Source: Lederbergia citrea
Lineage (GTDB): Bacteria; Bacillota; Bacilli; Bacillales; Bacillaceae_C
Direction of reading: 5' to 3'
Length of the DNA: 64,000 nt
Assembly (NCBI RefSeq): GCF_018343525.1
Contig: NZ_JAGYPH010000004.1
Coordinates: forward strand, 349,197-413,196
The translations under genes and the position numbers were made by a program. Below the pieces are notes generated by a model. The model searched no databases. It had not been told where the DNA came from and saw only the letters and a list, made by a program, of their open reading frames with translations. Positions 16,419 to 25,968 of this stretch are shown here, in pieces. Each line of letters starts with the position of its first letter. Position 1 is the first letter of the stretch.

Positions 16419-17510
16419 ATGGATAAAGAGAAACAAATTTTACATCACATAAAAATGAATCCTTACATTTCACAGCAAGAATTATCAAGCAAAGTCGGTT
16501 TATCTCGACCTGCGGTTGCGAATTATATTGCGAACTTGACTAGACGCGGTGAAATTAAAGGACGTGGCTATATCCTCCGGGAAGAATCGTCGATTATCTG
16601 TATCGGTGGAGCAAACATCGACCGGAAAGCGAAATCGAATCAGAAGGTTCGTTTGTATTCATCCAATCCAGTGAAAATTACCGAAGCTTATGGCGGGGTG
16701 GCACGCAATTTCGCTGAAAGTATAAGTCGATTAGGGCTTAGTGCCTCGCTTATGACGTGTGTCGGTAACGACAAAGAAGGCAGTTGGATACTGAAAGAAA
16801 CGAAAAGTCAAGGTGTTGATGTTAGTCTGGTATGGGTGTTGCCAACGGAACAGACCGGAACTTATACCACTTTATTGGATATGAATGGTGAAAATATTGT
16901 TTCCATGGCTGATATGAGTTTGTACGAAAAAGTGACCATTTCTATGTTAGAAGAAAAATGGTCCTATGTTGCGGGCTCACAAGCTGTTTTTCTGGATACG
17001 AATCTTCCTAAGGAATGCATAGGTTATATCATTAAACGCTGCAACGATGAAAACATCCCGATTTATATTGACCCTGTTTCTTCAGCCAAAGCTCAAAAGC
17101 TTCCATTTCGGCTTGATGGCGTAGAAATACTGTTTCCAAATCTGGAAGAAGCAGAGAAGCTTGCTGAAATAAATATCGACTCAATCGAGGATTGTCAAAC
17201 AGCCTGTGAAAAAATCAGGCAACGCGGCGTTCAAAAAGTGATGATTACTCTTGGGGATCAGGGAGTTTATTATTCATCCAATGAGGAATCGGGGCATTTG
17301 CCTCCATTCAAAGCGAATGTTGTCGATGCCACTGGGGCTGGTGAAGCATTTGCCGCATGTGCAATATATGGCATCATGAACGAAGAGTCGCTAGTCAGTG
17401 CGTGCCAATTAGGACTTGCCGGTGCTGCCCTTACCCTTCAAACTGAAAAATCAATCTCACCATTTTTAAAACCTGAAAAAATTCATGAAATGGTAAAGGA
17501 ATTTTCTTAA
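16419..17510 (+). CDS. HTH-PfkB protein, paralogue of PsuK with altered catalytic motif
   Basis: A 363-residue protein built like PsuK: winged HTH about 1-60 (NPYISQQELSSKVGLSRPAV), then a PfkB domain with GGANIDRK, SNPVK, GGVARNFAE and RLG at the same spacing. The phosphate-transfer motif reads VDATGAGEAFAACA: the Asp that serves as base in GAGD is Glu (GAA codon at 17343-17345). The remaining fold motifs are intact. It may have weak or no kinase activity and act mainly as a sugar- or nucleoside-sensing regulator, or may be an active variant. Divergent from the EamA gene; own operator and terminators. ATG with AAGGAG upstream. Confidence 0.85.
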   Translation: MDKEKQILHHIKMNPYISQQELSSKVGLSRPAVANYIANLTRRGEIKGRGYILREESSIICIGGANIDRKAKSNQKVRLYSSNPVKITEAYGGVARNFAESISRLGLSASLMTCVGNDKEGSWILKETKSQGVDVSLVWVLPTEQTGTYTTLLDMNGENIVSMADMSLYEKVTISMLEEKWSYVAGSQAVFLDTNLPKECIGYIIKRCNDENIPIYIDPVSSAKAQKLPFRLDGVEILFPNLEEAEKLAEINIDSIEDCQTACEKIRQRGVQKVMITLGDQGVYYSSNEESGHLPPFKANVVDATGAGEAFAACAIYGIMNEESLVSACQLGLAGAALTLQTEKSISPFLKPEKIHEMVKEFS

Positions 17511-17533
17511 AAAAATCACATTTAAATTTTTTC

Positions 17534-17597
17534 GGCGAAAGATCGCCTTTTGATTACAGGAGAAAAGCATCTGCTTGTGCGAAAGCAGATGCTCTAT
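17534..17597 (+). terminator. Two successive terminator hairpins
   Basis: GGCGA/TCGCC around AAGA at 17534-17547 is followed by TTTT. A second, stronger stem AGCATCTGCTT/AAGCAGATGCT occupies 17566-17593. Together they end the HTH-PfkB unit. Confidence 0.75.
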
Positions 17598-17766
17598 TTT
17601 GCTGTGTCTCTATTATTAAATTGAGGAATTTCCGTACCAGCTTTAACTTGTCTAGCCTTAACATCTTCTTTTCTGAGATTTCCTCCTCATGTCATATAAC
17701 AATAATGTCATGTAAATCTTTGGATTCTTCCGTACTAGAGTTCGCAGAAATAACCTTGATTCTCAA

Positions 17767-18756
17767 TTAGACCCTTTCACTGTCCCCGTCCCAGCAACAT
17801 TCTTTTTCAAAGTTATCAAGCAATGCACGCACTTCATCTGTTGATTTCGTTTTCATCAATTGATTTCTTAATTCACCGGCTCCACGGAATCCTTTGACAT
17901 AAATTTTGAAAAAGCGATGAAGCCCTGTGATTGAACGTGGCAGTGCTTCCGCATATTGATCTTGAAGATCAAGCTGCAGTCTTAGAAGATCAAGGTATTC
18001 TTTACTGCTATGCTCTTTTGGCTCTTTTTCAAAAGCAAAAGGATTTTTAAAAATACCTCGCCCAATCATAACGCCATCAATACCATATTGTTCAGCAAGC
18101 TGCAGCCCAGTTTGACGGTCAGGAATATCTCCATTGATGGTTAGTAGCGTATTTGGTGCAATCCGGTCACGTAATTTTTTGATTTCTGGAATTAGCTCCC
18201 AATGCGCATCTACCTGGCTCATTTCCTTTCTTGTACGTAAATGAATAGAAAGGTTCGCAATATCCTGTTTTAAAATATGCGTTAGCCACTCCTCCCACTC
18301 ATTTACATCCGTATAGCCAAGTCGTGTTTTCACGCTGACAGGCAGTCCGCCCGCTTTTGCTGCTTGAATAAGTTCTGCCGCAACATCTGGACGGAGGATA
18401 AGACCACTGCCTTTCCCTCTCGATGCTACATTCGGTACAGGGCAGCCCATATTAATATCAATGCCTTTAAATCCTAGCTCTGCCATGCCAATACTCATTT
18501 GACGGAAATATTCGGGATTATCCCCCCAAATATGTGCCACCATTGGCTGTTCATCTTCTGTAAAAATCAAACGGCCACGCACACTTTTCATGCCCTCTGG
18601 ATGACAATAGCTATCCGAGTTTGTAAACTCTGTGAAAAATACATCCGGTCGACCGGCTGCACTTACTACGTGACGAAAAACAACATCTGTCACATCTTCC
18701 ATTGGCGCAAGCACAAAAAATGGTCGTGGTAAATCACGCCAAAAATTATCTATCAT
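17767..18756 (-). CDS. tRNA dihydrouridine synthase (YfjN/Dus1-like)
   Basis: A flavoenzyme of about 329 residues that reduces uridine to dihydrouridine in tRNA. Signatures: [18 protein letters not shown] near the N-terminus, [13 protein letters not shown] with the catalytic Cys, [11 protein letters not shown], and [28 protein letters not shown] is the C-terminal end of the FMN barrel. It strongly resembles B. subtilis YfjN. The frame is open to a GTG at 18777, but the ATG at 18756 begins the family-typical [12 protein letters not shown] and sits behind AGAGGA. The rRNA/tRNA modification gene rlmCD is next upstream. Confidence 0.92.
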   Translation of the reverse strand: MIDNFWRDLPRPFFVLAPMEDVTDVVFRHVVSAAGRPDVFFTEFTNSDSYCHPEGMKSVRGRLIFTEDEQPMVAHIWGDNPEYFRQMSIGMAELGFKGIDINMGCPVPNVASRGKGSGLILRPDVAAELIQAAKAGGLPVSVKTRLGYTDVNEWEEWLTHILKQDIANLSIHLRTRKEMSQVDAHWELIPEIKKLRDRIAPNTLLTINGDIPDRQTGLQLAEQYGIDGVMIGRGIFKNPFAFEKEPKEHSSKEYLDLLRLQLDLQDQYAEALPRSITGLHRFFKIYVKGFRGAGELRNQLMKTKSTDEVRALLDNFEKECCWDGDSERV

Positions 18757-18970
18757 TTCAAACTCAAATCCTCTCACTATGGATACAACTTCAAACTCTC
18801 GTTCAAAAAATATAAAGCCAAATGTTCCACTTCTTTGACACTTATATCATGCTTAATAACTTATTATCAACACAAGTACATTTAGACATTAATAATGTGT
18901 GAAAAACTATTGTGAAAATCGGCAATGTTTATTTTAACGAAAATCGGTCCTGAATGGTATCTTTATAAAC

Positions 18971-19016
18971 AAAAAAGCAGATGGTATAGATTTTTTCTAT
19001 ATCAACTGCTTTTCTA
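18971..19016 (-). terminator. Terminator of rlmCD
   Basis: On the minus strand AAAAGCAG and ATATAGA pair with TCTATA and CTGCTTTT around an A-rich loop, ending in TTTTTTG. It starts at the stop codon of the methyltransferase. Confidence 0.7.
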
Positions 19017-20390
19017 TTATACCAACTCCAACCACGCAACCGCCTCACAATGCATTGTCTGCGGAAACATATCGACAGGTTGCACTTCCACAGTTTTATA
19101 TCCGCCATCTTCCAAAATCCGAAGGTCACGCGCTAATGTTGCTGGATTGCACGATACGTAGACGACTTTTTTCGGCTTCATTTTGATGATGGTATCAAGA
19201 AGTGCTTGGTCGCAGCCTTTGCGAGGCGGGTCGACGACGAGGACATCAGCTTTAATGCCTTGTTTGTACCAATTGGGAATCACTGTTTCTGCTTCCCCTA
19301 CCTCAAATTCTACATTTGATATGCCATTTAGCTCTGCATTCTTTTTTCCATCTTCGATAGCTTCCGGAACAATCTCTACCCCGTATACCTTTTTCGCTTT
19401 TTGGGCAAGAAATAAGGAAATGGTCCCAATGCCACAATAAGCATCAATGACGTTTTCATTACCACTCAAGTCTGCATATTCTAGCGCTTTATCATAAAGA
19501 ACTTTCGTTTGCTCAGGGTTCACTTGGTAAAATGAACGGGCTGAAATGGCAAATTTGATATCACCAATATAGTCATAAATGACTTCTTCTCCCCAAAGTA
19601 CTTTTGTCTGCTCTCCAAAAATCACATTTGTGCGCTTCGGATTTACGTTTTGCACAATGGATTTAACCCCCGGTATCTCTCGGGAAATTTCTTCAATAAT
19701 TTTTTTCTGATTTGGCAAATCTTGCGTACGTGTAATGAGTACGACCATGATCTCGCCTGTCTTTTTTCCGTAGCGTGCCATCACGTGTCGGAGGGTGCCT
19801 TTATTCGTTTGTTCATTATAAGCCCGCACTCCATATTTTCCGCAAATCTCTTTTACTTTTCGTAGAACAAGGTCATTTTGTTCAAGTTGGATTAAACATT
19901 CATCCATATCGATGATGTCATGTGATCGTTGCTGATAGAACCCACCTATCAGTCCCCCTTCGCGCTCGCCGATTGGCACTTGAGCCTTATTACGATAGCG
20001 CCACGGATCGTCCATGCCAAGAACTGGATGAACCCTAACATTTTCTAATTTTCCTATCCGTTCTAATACATCACGAACCTGTTTTTCTTTGGCCTTTAAT
20101 TGCCCTTCATAGCTTAAATGCTGAAGCTGGCAGCCACCACATTCCTTATAAATGGAACACTCTGGTTCTACTCGAAATTTACTCTCTTCATAAATCTCAA
20201 TTAGACGTCCGAAGCCGTAGCCTTTATTTAGTTTCACAACTTTTACTTTAGCTTTTTCACCGGGCAATCCGTTCGGAATAAACAACGGATACCCATCCAC
20301 TTTTGCAACGCCATTACCATCATGGGTTAAGTCCTCAAAAGTGACATCTATATAATCATTTTTTTTGATTGGTGCTTGAAATTTACTCAT
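19017..20390 (-). CDS. rlmD: 23S rRNA (uracil-5-)-methyltransferase, RlmCD/TrmA family
   Basis: A 457-residue TrmA/RumA-type enzyme that makes m5U in RNA; close to B. subtilis YefA (RlmCD), which modifies 23S rRNA U747 and U1939. Order: TRAM domain about 10-70 ([20 protein letters not shown]), an iron-sulphur Cys cluster [14 protein letters not shown], then the Rossmann methyltransferase with [22 protein letters not shown] and the catalytic [12 protein letters not shown]. The frame is open to 20483, but the ATG at 20390 has AAAAGGACG upstream and matches the family start. In B. subtilis the gene follows dgkB; here a 9-kb block separates them. Confidence 0.93.
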   Translation of the reverse strand: MSKFQAPIKKNDYIDVTFEDLTHDGNGVAKVDGYPLFIPNGLPGEKAKVKVVKLNKGYGFGRLIEIYEESKFRVEPECSIYKECGGCQLQHLSYEGQLKAKEKQVRDVLERIGKLENVRVHPVLGMDDPWRYRNKAQVPIGEREGGLIGGFYQQRSHDIIDMDECLIQLEQNDLVLRKVKEICGKYGVRAYNEQTNKGTLRHVMARYGKKTGEIMVVLITRTQDLPNQKKIIEEISREIPGVKSIVQNVNPKRTNVIFGEQTKVLWGEEVIYDYIGDIKFAISARSFYQVNPEQTKVLYDKALEYADLSGNENVIDAYCGIGTISLFLAQKAKKVYGVEIVPEAIEDGKKNAELNGISNVEFEVGEAETVIPNWYKQGIKADVLVVDPPRKGCDQALLDTIIKMKPKKVVYVSCNPATLARDLRILEDGGYKTVEVQPVDMFPQTMHCEAVAWLELV

Positions 20391-20612
20391 TGTTTTCGTC
20401 CTTTTCCATGCTGATTTTACTGCATTGATTGTAACATACTGATTAGATTTATCGAAGTTAAGTGAAAATCCTGGAAGAAACATATGCTTTACTCTTTACA
20501 AGCATTAGCAATTTCCAAAAAGTACTACCTTTAAATTTGTTGATCTTACAACTTCCACCCATCTCACTTCATTGTTGATTCTATCTGCATTTTTGAATAG
20601 CTTTCTTTATCT

Positions 20613-20676
20613 AACAAATAATTTATGAAAGAGCTTAAAATTTTTTCTTGCATTATTTGTTTTATCTTTTTATAAT
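20613..20676 (+). promoter_or_regulatory. PTS operon promoter flanked by a 10-bp inverted repeat
   Basis: TTGCAT (20648-20653) and TATAAT (20671-20676), spaced 17 bases, form a good sigma-A promoter. An exact inverted repeat AACAAATAAT (20613-20622) / ATTATTTGTT (20652-20661) overlaps the spacer and lies upstream of the -35. It is a candidate operator for the RpiR regulator at the operon end. Nothing else is seen in the 324-base gap 20391-20714. Confidence 0.6.
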
Positions 20677-20714
20677 TATCGATGAAAATAATTTACATTT
20701 GGAGGTATTGTTTG

Positions 20715-22247
20715 ATGAGTGTTTTCTTCGAAAAAGCACAACAATTTGGTAAATCCTTTATGCTGCCTATCGCTGTTCTACCTGCAGCTGGTTTACTACT
20801 AGGAATTGGCGGCGCTTTATCCAATCCAAATACGATAAAAGCTTATCCATTCTTGGAGGTTTCTTGGCTTCAGTCCATCTTCACTATTATGTCTAGTGCA
20901 GGTAGTGTTATTTTTGCTAATCTTGCCTTGCTATTTGCTATTGGTGTTGCTGTTGGTTTAGCTAGAAGTGATAAAGGAACAGCAGGACTAGCTGGAATGC
21001 TTGGATTCCTTGTTATGAATGCAACGATTTCGGCTTTATTGACGATTACAGGAAGTATGAATTCAGAAAATCCAGCATCTGTTGGTCAGGGCATGGTGCT
21101 TGGTATTCACACTTTAGAAACAGGAGTCTTTGGAGGGGTAGTAGTAGGTATATTGGTTGCTTGGCTACATAATCGATATAATAAGAAACAGCTCCCTCCG
21201 TTTTTAGGTTTCTTTAGCGGATCACGTTTTGTACCCATTATTTCTTCATTTGCTACTATTTTTCTAGGTGTTCTTATGTATCTTGTTTGGCCTTTTGTAC
21301 AAGCAGGAATATTCAAAATGGGTGGACTTGTTGAAGCCACAGGGTATATTGGTACCTTCATTTACGGTTTCGTTTTACGGTTACTAGGCCCTTTCGGCTT
21401 ACATCATATATTCTATATGCCGTTCTGGACGACAAGCTTAGGTGGTTCTCTCGTCGTAGATGGCCAACTTGTTGAAGGTACACAGCGAATTTTCTTTGCT
21501 CAGCTTGGAGATCCGACTGTTGAAAAGTTCTATATTGGAACATCTCGTTTTATGTCAGGTCGATTCATTACAATGATGTTCGGGCTCATTGGTGCAGCCT
21601 ATGCTATTTATCGTACTGCAAAACCTCAGCATAAAAAGGTCGTTGCTGGATTAATGGGTTCAGCTGCATTAACATCCTTTTTAACAGGGATTACAGAACC
21701 AATTGAGTTTTCTTTCTTGTTCATCGCTCCAATGCTTTATGTTTTACATGCATTTTTAGATGGATTAGCCTTTATGATGGCCCATATTTTCCAAATTACA
21801 ATCGGGCAAACCTTCTCTGGAGGATTCATCGACTTCGTCCTATTTGGAATTTTACAAGGAAATGCTAAAACAAACTGGATTATCGTACCATTAATCGGGA
21901 TTCCTTGGTTCTTTGTTTATTTCTTCCTATTCTCATTCTTTATTAAAAAATTCAATTTAAAAACACCTGGCCGTGAAGATCAAGAAACCGTAGAAACGGT
22001 TAAAAATTCAAGTGAACAGGCTGAAACAATCATTGCTGCCTTAGGTGGCGCTGATAATTTAACCAATGTGGATTGCTGTGCTACTCGCTTGCGGGTTAGT
22101 GTCAATGATCCGGAAAAAGTGGATGAAGATCTATTAAAGAAAACAGGGGCAAAGGGTGTCGTTACGAAAGGAAAAGGAGTCCAAGTCATATATGGACCAC
22201 ATGTAACAATCATTAAAAACGAAATCTCAGAAATTGTAGGTGAATAA
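20715..22247 (+). CDS. PTS transporter subunit EIIBC, glucose/maltose/amino-sugar family
   Basis: A 510-residue phosphotransferase permease. The EIIC domain is about 1-425, with MLPIAVLPAAGLLLGIGGAL at its start, the HHIFYMPFW and the GITEPIEFSFLFIAP substrate segments. The EIIB domain is about 430-510, with the phosphorylated Cys in NVDCCATRLRVS. No EIIA domain is fused, so it must use an EIIA encoded elsewhere (as glucose-family Crr does). ATG behind GGAGG; the open frame upstream to 20682 lacks a ribosome site. Directly followed by nanE and an RpiR regulator, which points to an amino sugar such as N-acetylmannosamine rather than glucose. Confidence 0.88.
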   Translation: MSVFFEKAQQFGKSFMLPIAVLPAAGLLLGIGGALSNPNTIKAYPFLEVSWLQSIFTIMSSAGSVIFANLALLFAIGVAVGLARSDKGTAGLAGMLGFLVMNATISALLTITGSMNSENPASVGQGMVLGIHTLETGVFGGVVVGILVAWLHNRYNKKQLPPFLGFFSGSRFVPIISSFATIFLGVLMYLVWPFVQAGIFKMGGLVEATGYIGTFIYGFVLRLLGPFGLHHIFYMPFWTTSLGGSLVVDGQLVEGTQRIFFAQLGDPTVEKFYIGTSRFMSGRFITMMFGLIGAAYAIYRTAKPQHKKVVAGLMGSAALTSFLTGITEPIEFSFLFIAPMLYVLHAFLDGLAFMMAHIFQITIGQTFSGGFIDFVLFGILQGNAKTNWIIVPLIGIPWFFVYFFLFSFFIKKFNLKTPGREDQETVETVKNSSEQAETIIAALGGADNLTNVDCCATRLRVSVNDPEKVDEDLLKKTGAKGVVTKGKGVQVIYGPHVTIIKNEISEIVGE

Positions 22248-22250
22248 TCA

Positions 22251-22934
22251 GTGTTAAAAAAAGTAGAACATGGACTGATTGCATCATGTCAAGCTCTTGA
22301 AGATGAGCCTCTTCATAGTTCTTTTATTATGGCGAAAATGGCGTTGGCAGCCATGCAAGGCGGAGCTGTCGGAATTCGGGCAAATTCCAAACAAGACATT
22401 CAAGCGATAAAAAAAGAAGTTTCACTCCCTGTTGTTGGAATTGTAAAACGTGATTATCCAGATAGCGATGTTTTCATTACCGCTACTAAAAAAGAAGTGG
22501 ACGAGTTAATCGAATCCGGTTGTGAAATGATAGCGATGGATGCCACACTTCGAGAGCGCCCAAATGGCGAAAAAGTAGCTGATCTTGTCTCGTATGTAAA
22601 AACAAATCATCCACATGTTCAATTGATGGCTGACATTTCTACATTGGAAGATGCACTTGAAGCAGAACGTTTAGGATTTGACTGTGTTTCAACAACGCTT
22701 TACGGGTATACAAGCGAAACAAGCGGAAATAAACTATATGATAATGATTTTGAATTTGTTAAGATTATTTTAGATAATATTAACATCCCGGTGATAGCTG
22801 AAGGTAATGTGGTTACACCTGAAATGGCGAAAAGAGTCCTTTCTCTTGGTGTATATTCTGTCGTAGTAGGCGGAGCCATTTCGAGACCACAGCAAATTAC
22901 AAGCCGGTTTGTAGAGGCCATTAAAGGGGAGTAA
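22251..22934 (+). CDS. nanE: N-acetylmannosamine-6-phosphate 2-epimerase
   Basis: A 227-residue TIM-barrel epimerase converting ManNAc-6-P to GlcNAc-6-P. Visible family blocks: [54 protein letters not shown], and [15 protein letters not shown] with [10 protein letters not shown] at the end. The catalytic Lys lies in IVKRDY and the Glu in AEGN. The GTG start lies three bases after the PTS stop. Its place in the operon shows that the PTS product is a ManNAc-type phosphate that feeds into GlcNAc-6-P catabolism by nagA/nagB, which are not in this window. Confidence 0.93.
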   Translation: MLKKVEHGLIASCQALEDEPLHSSFIMAKMALAAMQGGAVGIRANSKQDIQAIKKEVSLPVVGIVKRDYPDSDVFITATKKEVDELIESGCEMIAMDATLRERPNGEKVADLVSYVKTNHPHVQLMADISTLEDALEAERLGFDCVSTTLYGYTSETSGNKLYDNDFEFVKIILDNINIPVIAEGNVVTPEMAKRVLSLGVYSVVVGGAISRPQQITSRFVEAIKGE

Positions 22935-22937
22935 TCG

Positions 22938-23744
22938 ATGGTTACGCTTTTGAAGGAAATACAGACTAGATATTCTTCCTTCTCTGATAAAGAAAGAAAC
23001 TTGGCGGATTATTTACTTTCTATGCCAATTGAAGCCTCAAAAAGCAATATAAAGGATATTGCGGTTAAGACTGATGTTTCCGTTGCAACGATTACTCGTT
23101 TTTGTAAAAAGGTTTCCTGCCGAAATTTTGTTGAAATGAAAATGAAGCTAGCTCGAGAAGCGCATCAGGAAAATAGCGATAGCGTTGATCATTATTTAAA
23201 GCTCCAATATGAGGAAATGTTGCATGACATCCAGGGACTTAGTGGAAAAGAATCATTGAAAAAAGCCCTGCAACTTCTTCAAGGCGCCAAGAATATTTAC
23301 ATTTATGGATTAGGTAGTTCAGGACTCGCAGCCCAAGAATTAAATTATCGTTTAAGCAGAATGGGATTTGCATCTGAGGCAGTGACCGATCCACATTTAA
23401 TGATCATCAGAAGTGCTTTATTCCGAGATGGCGATTTACTTCTAGCTTTCTCTCGTTCGGGACAAACCAAGGATTTATTAAAATCTGTGAGTAAAGCCAA
23501 GAGTAATGGTGCTAAACTTGTTTCATTTACTGCATTTGGAGATACTCCACTTACAAATTTATCTGATGCTGTTTTATGGACCTTACATCCTGTACGGACT
23601 GGATATATATCCACAGGTTTAGATTTGAGTGCACTTTATCTCATCGATCTCATTAGTTTATTTTTCTTAGAGGATAGAGAAAGACTAAAAATTTATCAAG
23701 AAACCGTTTCTGCAATTTCCTCTGAGGCACATATTAAGGAATAG
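22938..23744 (+). CDS. MurR/RpiR family transcriptional regulator
   Basis: A 268-residue regulator. The N-terminal HTH-6 domain is about 1-77 (YSSFSDKERNLADYLLSMP, IAVKTDVSVATITRFCKK recognition helix). The C-terminal SIS domain is about 110-245, with IYIYGLGSSGLAAQEL for sugar-phosphate binding and LLAFSRSGQTKDLL. It starts three bases after nanE with GGGGAG overlapping the nanE end. It most likely controls its own operon in response to an amino-sugar phosphate; the inverted repeat at 20613-20661 is the best candidate site. Confidence 0.9.
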   Translation: MVTLLKEIQTRYSSFSDKERNLADYLLSMPIEASKSNIKDIAVKTDVSVATITRFCKKVSCRNFVEMKMKLAREAHQENSDSVDHYLKLQYEEMLHDIQGLSGKESLKKALQLLQGAKNIYIYGLGSSGLAAQELNYRLSRMGFASEAVTDPHLMIIRSALFRDGDLLLAFSRSGQTKDLLKSVSKAKSNGAKLVSFTAFGDTPLTNLSDAVLWTLHPVRTGYISTGLDLSALYLIDLISLFFLEDRERLKIYQETVSAISSEAHIKE

Positions 23745-23749
23745 TATCA

Positions 23750-23780
23750 TTAGCCGCTGATAGAATCAGCGGCTAATTTT
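23750..23780. terminator. Terminator of the PTS-nanE-RpiR operon
   Basis: TTAGCCGCTGAT and ATCAGCGGCTAA form a perfect 12-bp stem with a three-base loop, followed by TTTTA. It also lies at the 3' end of the convergent oxidoreductase gene. Confidence 0.85.
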
Positions 23781-23788
23781 ATGTCCTA

Positions 23789-24808
23789 TTATATATTTTG
23801 AACGATACTCGAAACGTCTTTTAAATTTATTCTCTTTCCTTCTTGATGAGAAAGTGCAGCCGCTTCATTGATTAGTGTTAAGCGAATCGCATCATCTTTT
23901 GTAATAGATGGGATAGTTCCATTGATAATAGCAGTCGCCCATTGATTCATAGGCATTGGCAATGCTTCAGGATTTTCTGGAGTTTGCCAGCCAGACTCTT
24001 CAAATTTACTGCTCGTAATTCGGATGCGTCCGTCTTCGATTAATAATGTGCCCGCTGTTCCGTATAGTTCTAGCTGAAAAGGGCTTCCGTGTGATAAAAA
24101 GCCTGTTTCAATAATGCCCAGCGCTCCGGACTTGTAATCTACTAAAACTACTGCGTTATCGTCCACACCTAGACCATTCGTTTGCTGCAATGTGGCTTGA
24201 ACCGAATGAGCTTGTCCTGCTAACCGATTTGTTAAATAAATCGGGTGAGCACCGAGATCAATCAACGCCCCACCGCCAGCTTGTTCTTTATTATAGAAGC
24301 GGTCAGGCAGCCATCCACTTTCTTCTCCTTCCCTTACTACAGCCCCGTTATGCGCCATGCGGCAGCGAATCGTTGTTAGCTTTCCTAGCTTCCCTGAATC
24401 CAATGCTTCCTGTGCATATAAGTAATAACTTTCAGTCAATCTTGGTAATGAGAGCATTAAGTGAACACCATTTTCTTCAACAGCATCGTATATTTCATTA
24501 CAATCTTCCACAGAAAACGCTAACACTTTTTCCGAGAAAATATGTTTCTTATGTTTAGCAGCTGCAATGATGACCTTTTTATGCAGGTTAGTTGGCGTAT
24601 TAACAATGACCGCGTCGATAGCTGGATTTGATAAAACTGCTTCTAAACTTTCCTCAAAAGTTACACCCAATTCCTCCGCCCATTTTCTACCACGTTCTGC
24701 CTCTTCATCCCAAACTAGTTGGATAGAAATATTGCTATTATCCCGCGCATTCCTTGCATAATCATCAGCATGTACATGCCATCTACTTAATAAAGCAACA
24801 TTAATCAA
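23789..24808 (-). CDS. Gfo/Idh/MocA family oxidoreductase
   Basis: A protein of about 339 residues with an N-terminal Rossmann NAD(P) domain and the C-terminal Gfo/Idh/MocA fold. Signatures: IDAVIVNTPTNLHKK and KHIFSEKVLAFSVEDCNEI, the EK-P-like catalytic Lys segment (here EKVLA, with Leu/Ala where many members have P), and GGGALIDLGAHPI. The start is taken as TTG at 24808 behind AAAGGAG, giving LINVALLSRWHVHADDYARNA. It would oxidise or reduce a sugar or cyclitol; the substrate is not deducible. It is convergent with the amino-sugar operon, so a link is possible but unproven. Confidence 0.82.
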   Translation of the reverse strand: MINVALLSRWHVHADDYARNARDNSNISIQLVWDEEAERGRKWAEELGVTFEESLEAVLSNPAIDAVIVNTPTNLHKKVIIAAAKHKKHIFSEKVLAFSVEDCNEIYDAVEENGVHLMLSLPRLTESYYLYAQEALDSGKLGKLTTIRCRMAHNGAVVREGEESGWLPDRFYNKEQAGGGALIDLGAHPIYLTNRLAGQAHSVQATLQQTNGLGVDDNAVVLVDYKSGALGIIETGFLSHGSPFQLELYGTAGTLLIEDGRIRITSSKFEESGWQTPENPEALPMPMNQWATAIINGTIPSITKDDAIRLTLINEAAALSHQEGKRINLKDVSSIVQNI

Positions 24809-25022
24809 TAAAAACACTCCTTTTTATAAATAGTTAGATAGGTTCATTTATTATCCGCAATCACGCCTACTGAAAACCCTTCCAAATTCAATTGTACGAA
24901 AATTTTCCCAAAATTAAAAGTTATGAGATTTATATTTTAATAAAACTTTTATCCGGCCTATTTGTTTAATGCTAAAAATCGCGGGTAAAAAAATTAACAT
25001 AGCTCATTTCGAGGTGAATGTG

Positions 25023-25763
25023 ATGAATGTTACGAACAAGAACTACTTGTTAACGAAAGAAGACATGGCTAATAGTGATCTAGTTCCCGATTGGGTAATT
25101 AGAGAATATAAAACATTTAATGAAATTGTGACAAATAAAACATTTCCTTGTACGTTTGGAATGGCTGCGGAGAAAAAAGGAGAACTGCGCTATTCATATA
25201 TATCCCACGACGATTGGTCTAGTCTCCCGTATGCAGTAGAAGAATTTATTGCCTTGTTCGATGAGTCGGATAAGTTGATCCGGCATGGTTTTTTCCTTTT
25301 CGTAGAACCTGAAAAAGAAGAGAAATCCCTTGATTATTACCGTGAATACTTTTGGAAGATTCTTCAGTACTTGCACGATGTAGACAAAAAGCCATGGCCA
25401 GAGGATATACCTGAAGATCCCGATCACCATTTATGGAACTTTTCATTTGCGGAGGAACCCTTTTTCGTTTTCGGCAATACTCCTGCTTATAAACAGAGAA
25501 AAACAAGAGATCTCGGTAATAGCATGATTCTCGGATTCCAGCCAAGAAGAATATTTGAAGGATTGGAAGGAACATCTAAAGGCGGGAGTATGTCTCGCGA
25601 AAAAGTGCGAGCCCGTGTGGAAAAGTGGGATCAGCTGCCAAAGCATCCAAACATCAGCCACTACGGGGACCCCGAGCATCGTGAATGGAAACAATACTTT
25701 ATCGGTGACGACACCAAACCAATTGAAGGAAAATGTCCTTTCCAGAATAAAGCTATCCTATGA
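25023..25763 (+). CDS. YqcI/YcgG family protein
   Basis: A 246-residue protein of the YqcI/YcgG family. Family blocks seen: FPCTFGMAAEKKGELRYSYI near residue 40, IRHGFFLFVEPEKEEK, WPEDIPEDPDHHLWNFSF, EPFFVFGNTPAYKQRKTRDL and the closing DDTKPIEGKCPF. One member, GntA, is a haem-dependent arginine N-hydroxylase, so a haem enzyme role is possible; for this protein it is untested. The ATG at 25023 follows GAGGTG and aligns with the family; the frame extends upstream to 24969 without a ribosome site. A single-gene unit closed by the terminator at 25925. Confidence 0.85.
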   Translation: MNVTNKNYLLTKEDMANSDLVPDWVIREYKTFNEIVTNKTFPCTFGMAAEKKGELRYSYISHDDWSSLPYAVEEFIALFDESDKLIRHGFFLFVEPEKEEKSLDYYREYFWKILQYLHDVDKKPWPEDIPEDPDHHLWNFSFAEEPFFVFGNTPAYKQRKTRDLGNSMILGFQPRRIFEGLEGTSKGGSMSREKVRARVEKWDQLPKHPNISHYGDPEHREWKQYFIGDDTKPIEGKCPFQNKAIL

Positions 25764-25784
25764 CCCCAAAAAAAGTCTAAATCA

Positions 25785-25832
25785 TCCGACATATTTCGAG
25801 GTATTTCGGGGCGTGCCTGTCACTTGTCGAAT
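25785..25832 (+). repeat. Dispersed repeat, GTGCCTGTCAC family, copy 1
   Basis: Core GTGCCTGTCACTTGTCGA preceded by CCGACATATTTCGAG. The outer arms (CGACA/TGTCG) and the near-palindromic core allow a hairpin. It lies 22 bases after the YqcI/YcgG stop. Confidence 0.75.
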
Positions 25833-25924
25833 AGAAAATGGACAATACTGGAAAATTGGCGAACTTAATGAAATTGGCTTTTTAAGGGTTTCTCAGTAAA
25901 CCTAGAAGAAGTTTTGCTTAATAT

Positions 25925-25968
25925 AAAAGAGCCGCTTGCCCAATGATAGGCGTAGCGGCTCTTTTTTT
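25925..25968. terminator. Bidirectional terminator
   Basis: GAGCCGCT at 25929-25936 pairs with AGCGGCTC at 25954-25961, with A-runs before and seven T after. It serves the YqcI/YcgG gene and the convergent sirtuin gene. Confidence 0.85.

Noticed and set aside
25555..25899. Plus-strand frame spanning the YqcI/YcgG end and the first dispersed repeat
   Set aside because: Different frame from the real gene and running through the repeat; no ribosome site.
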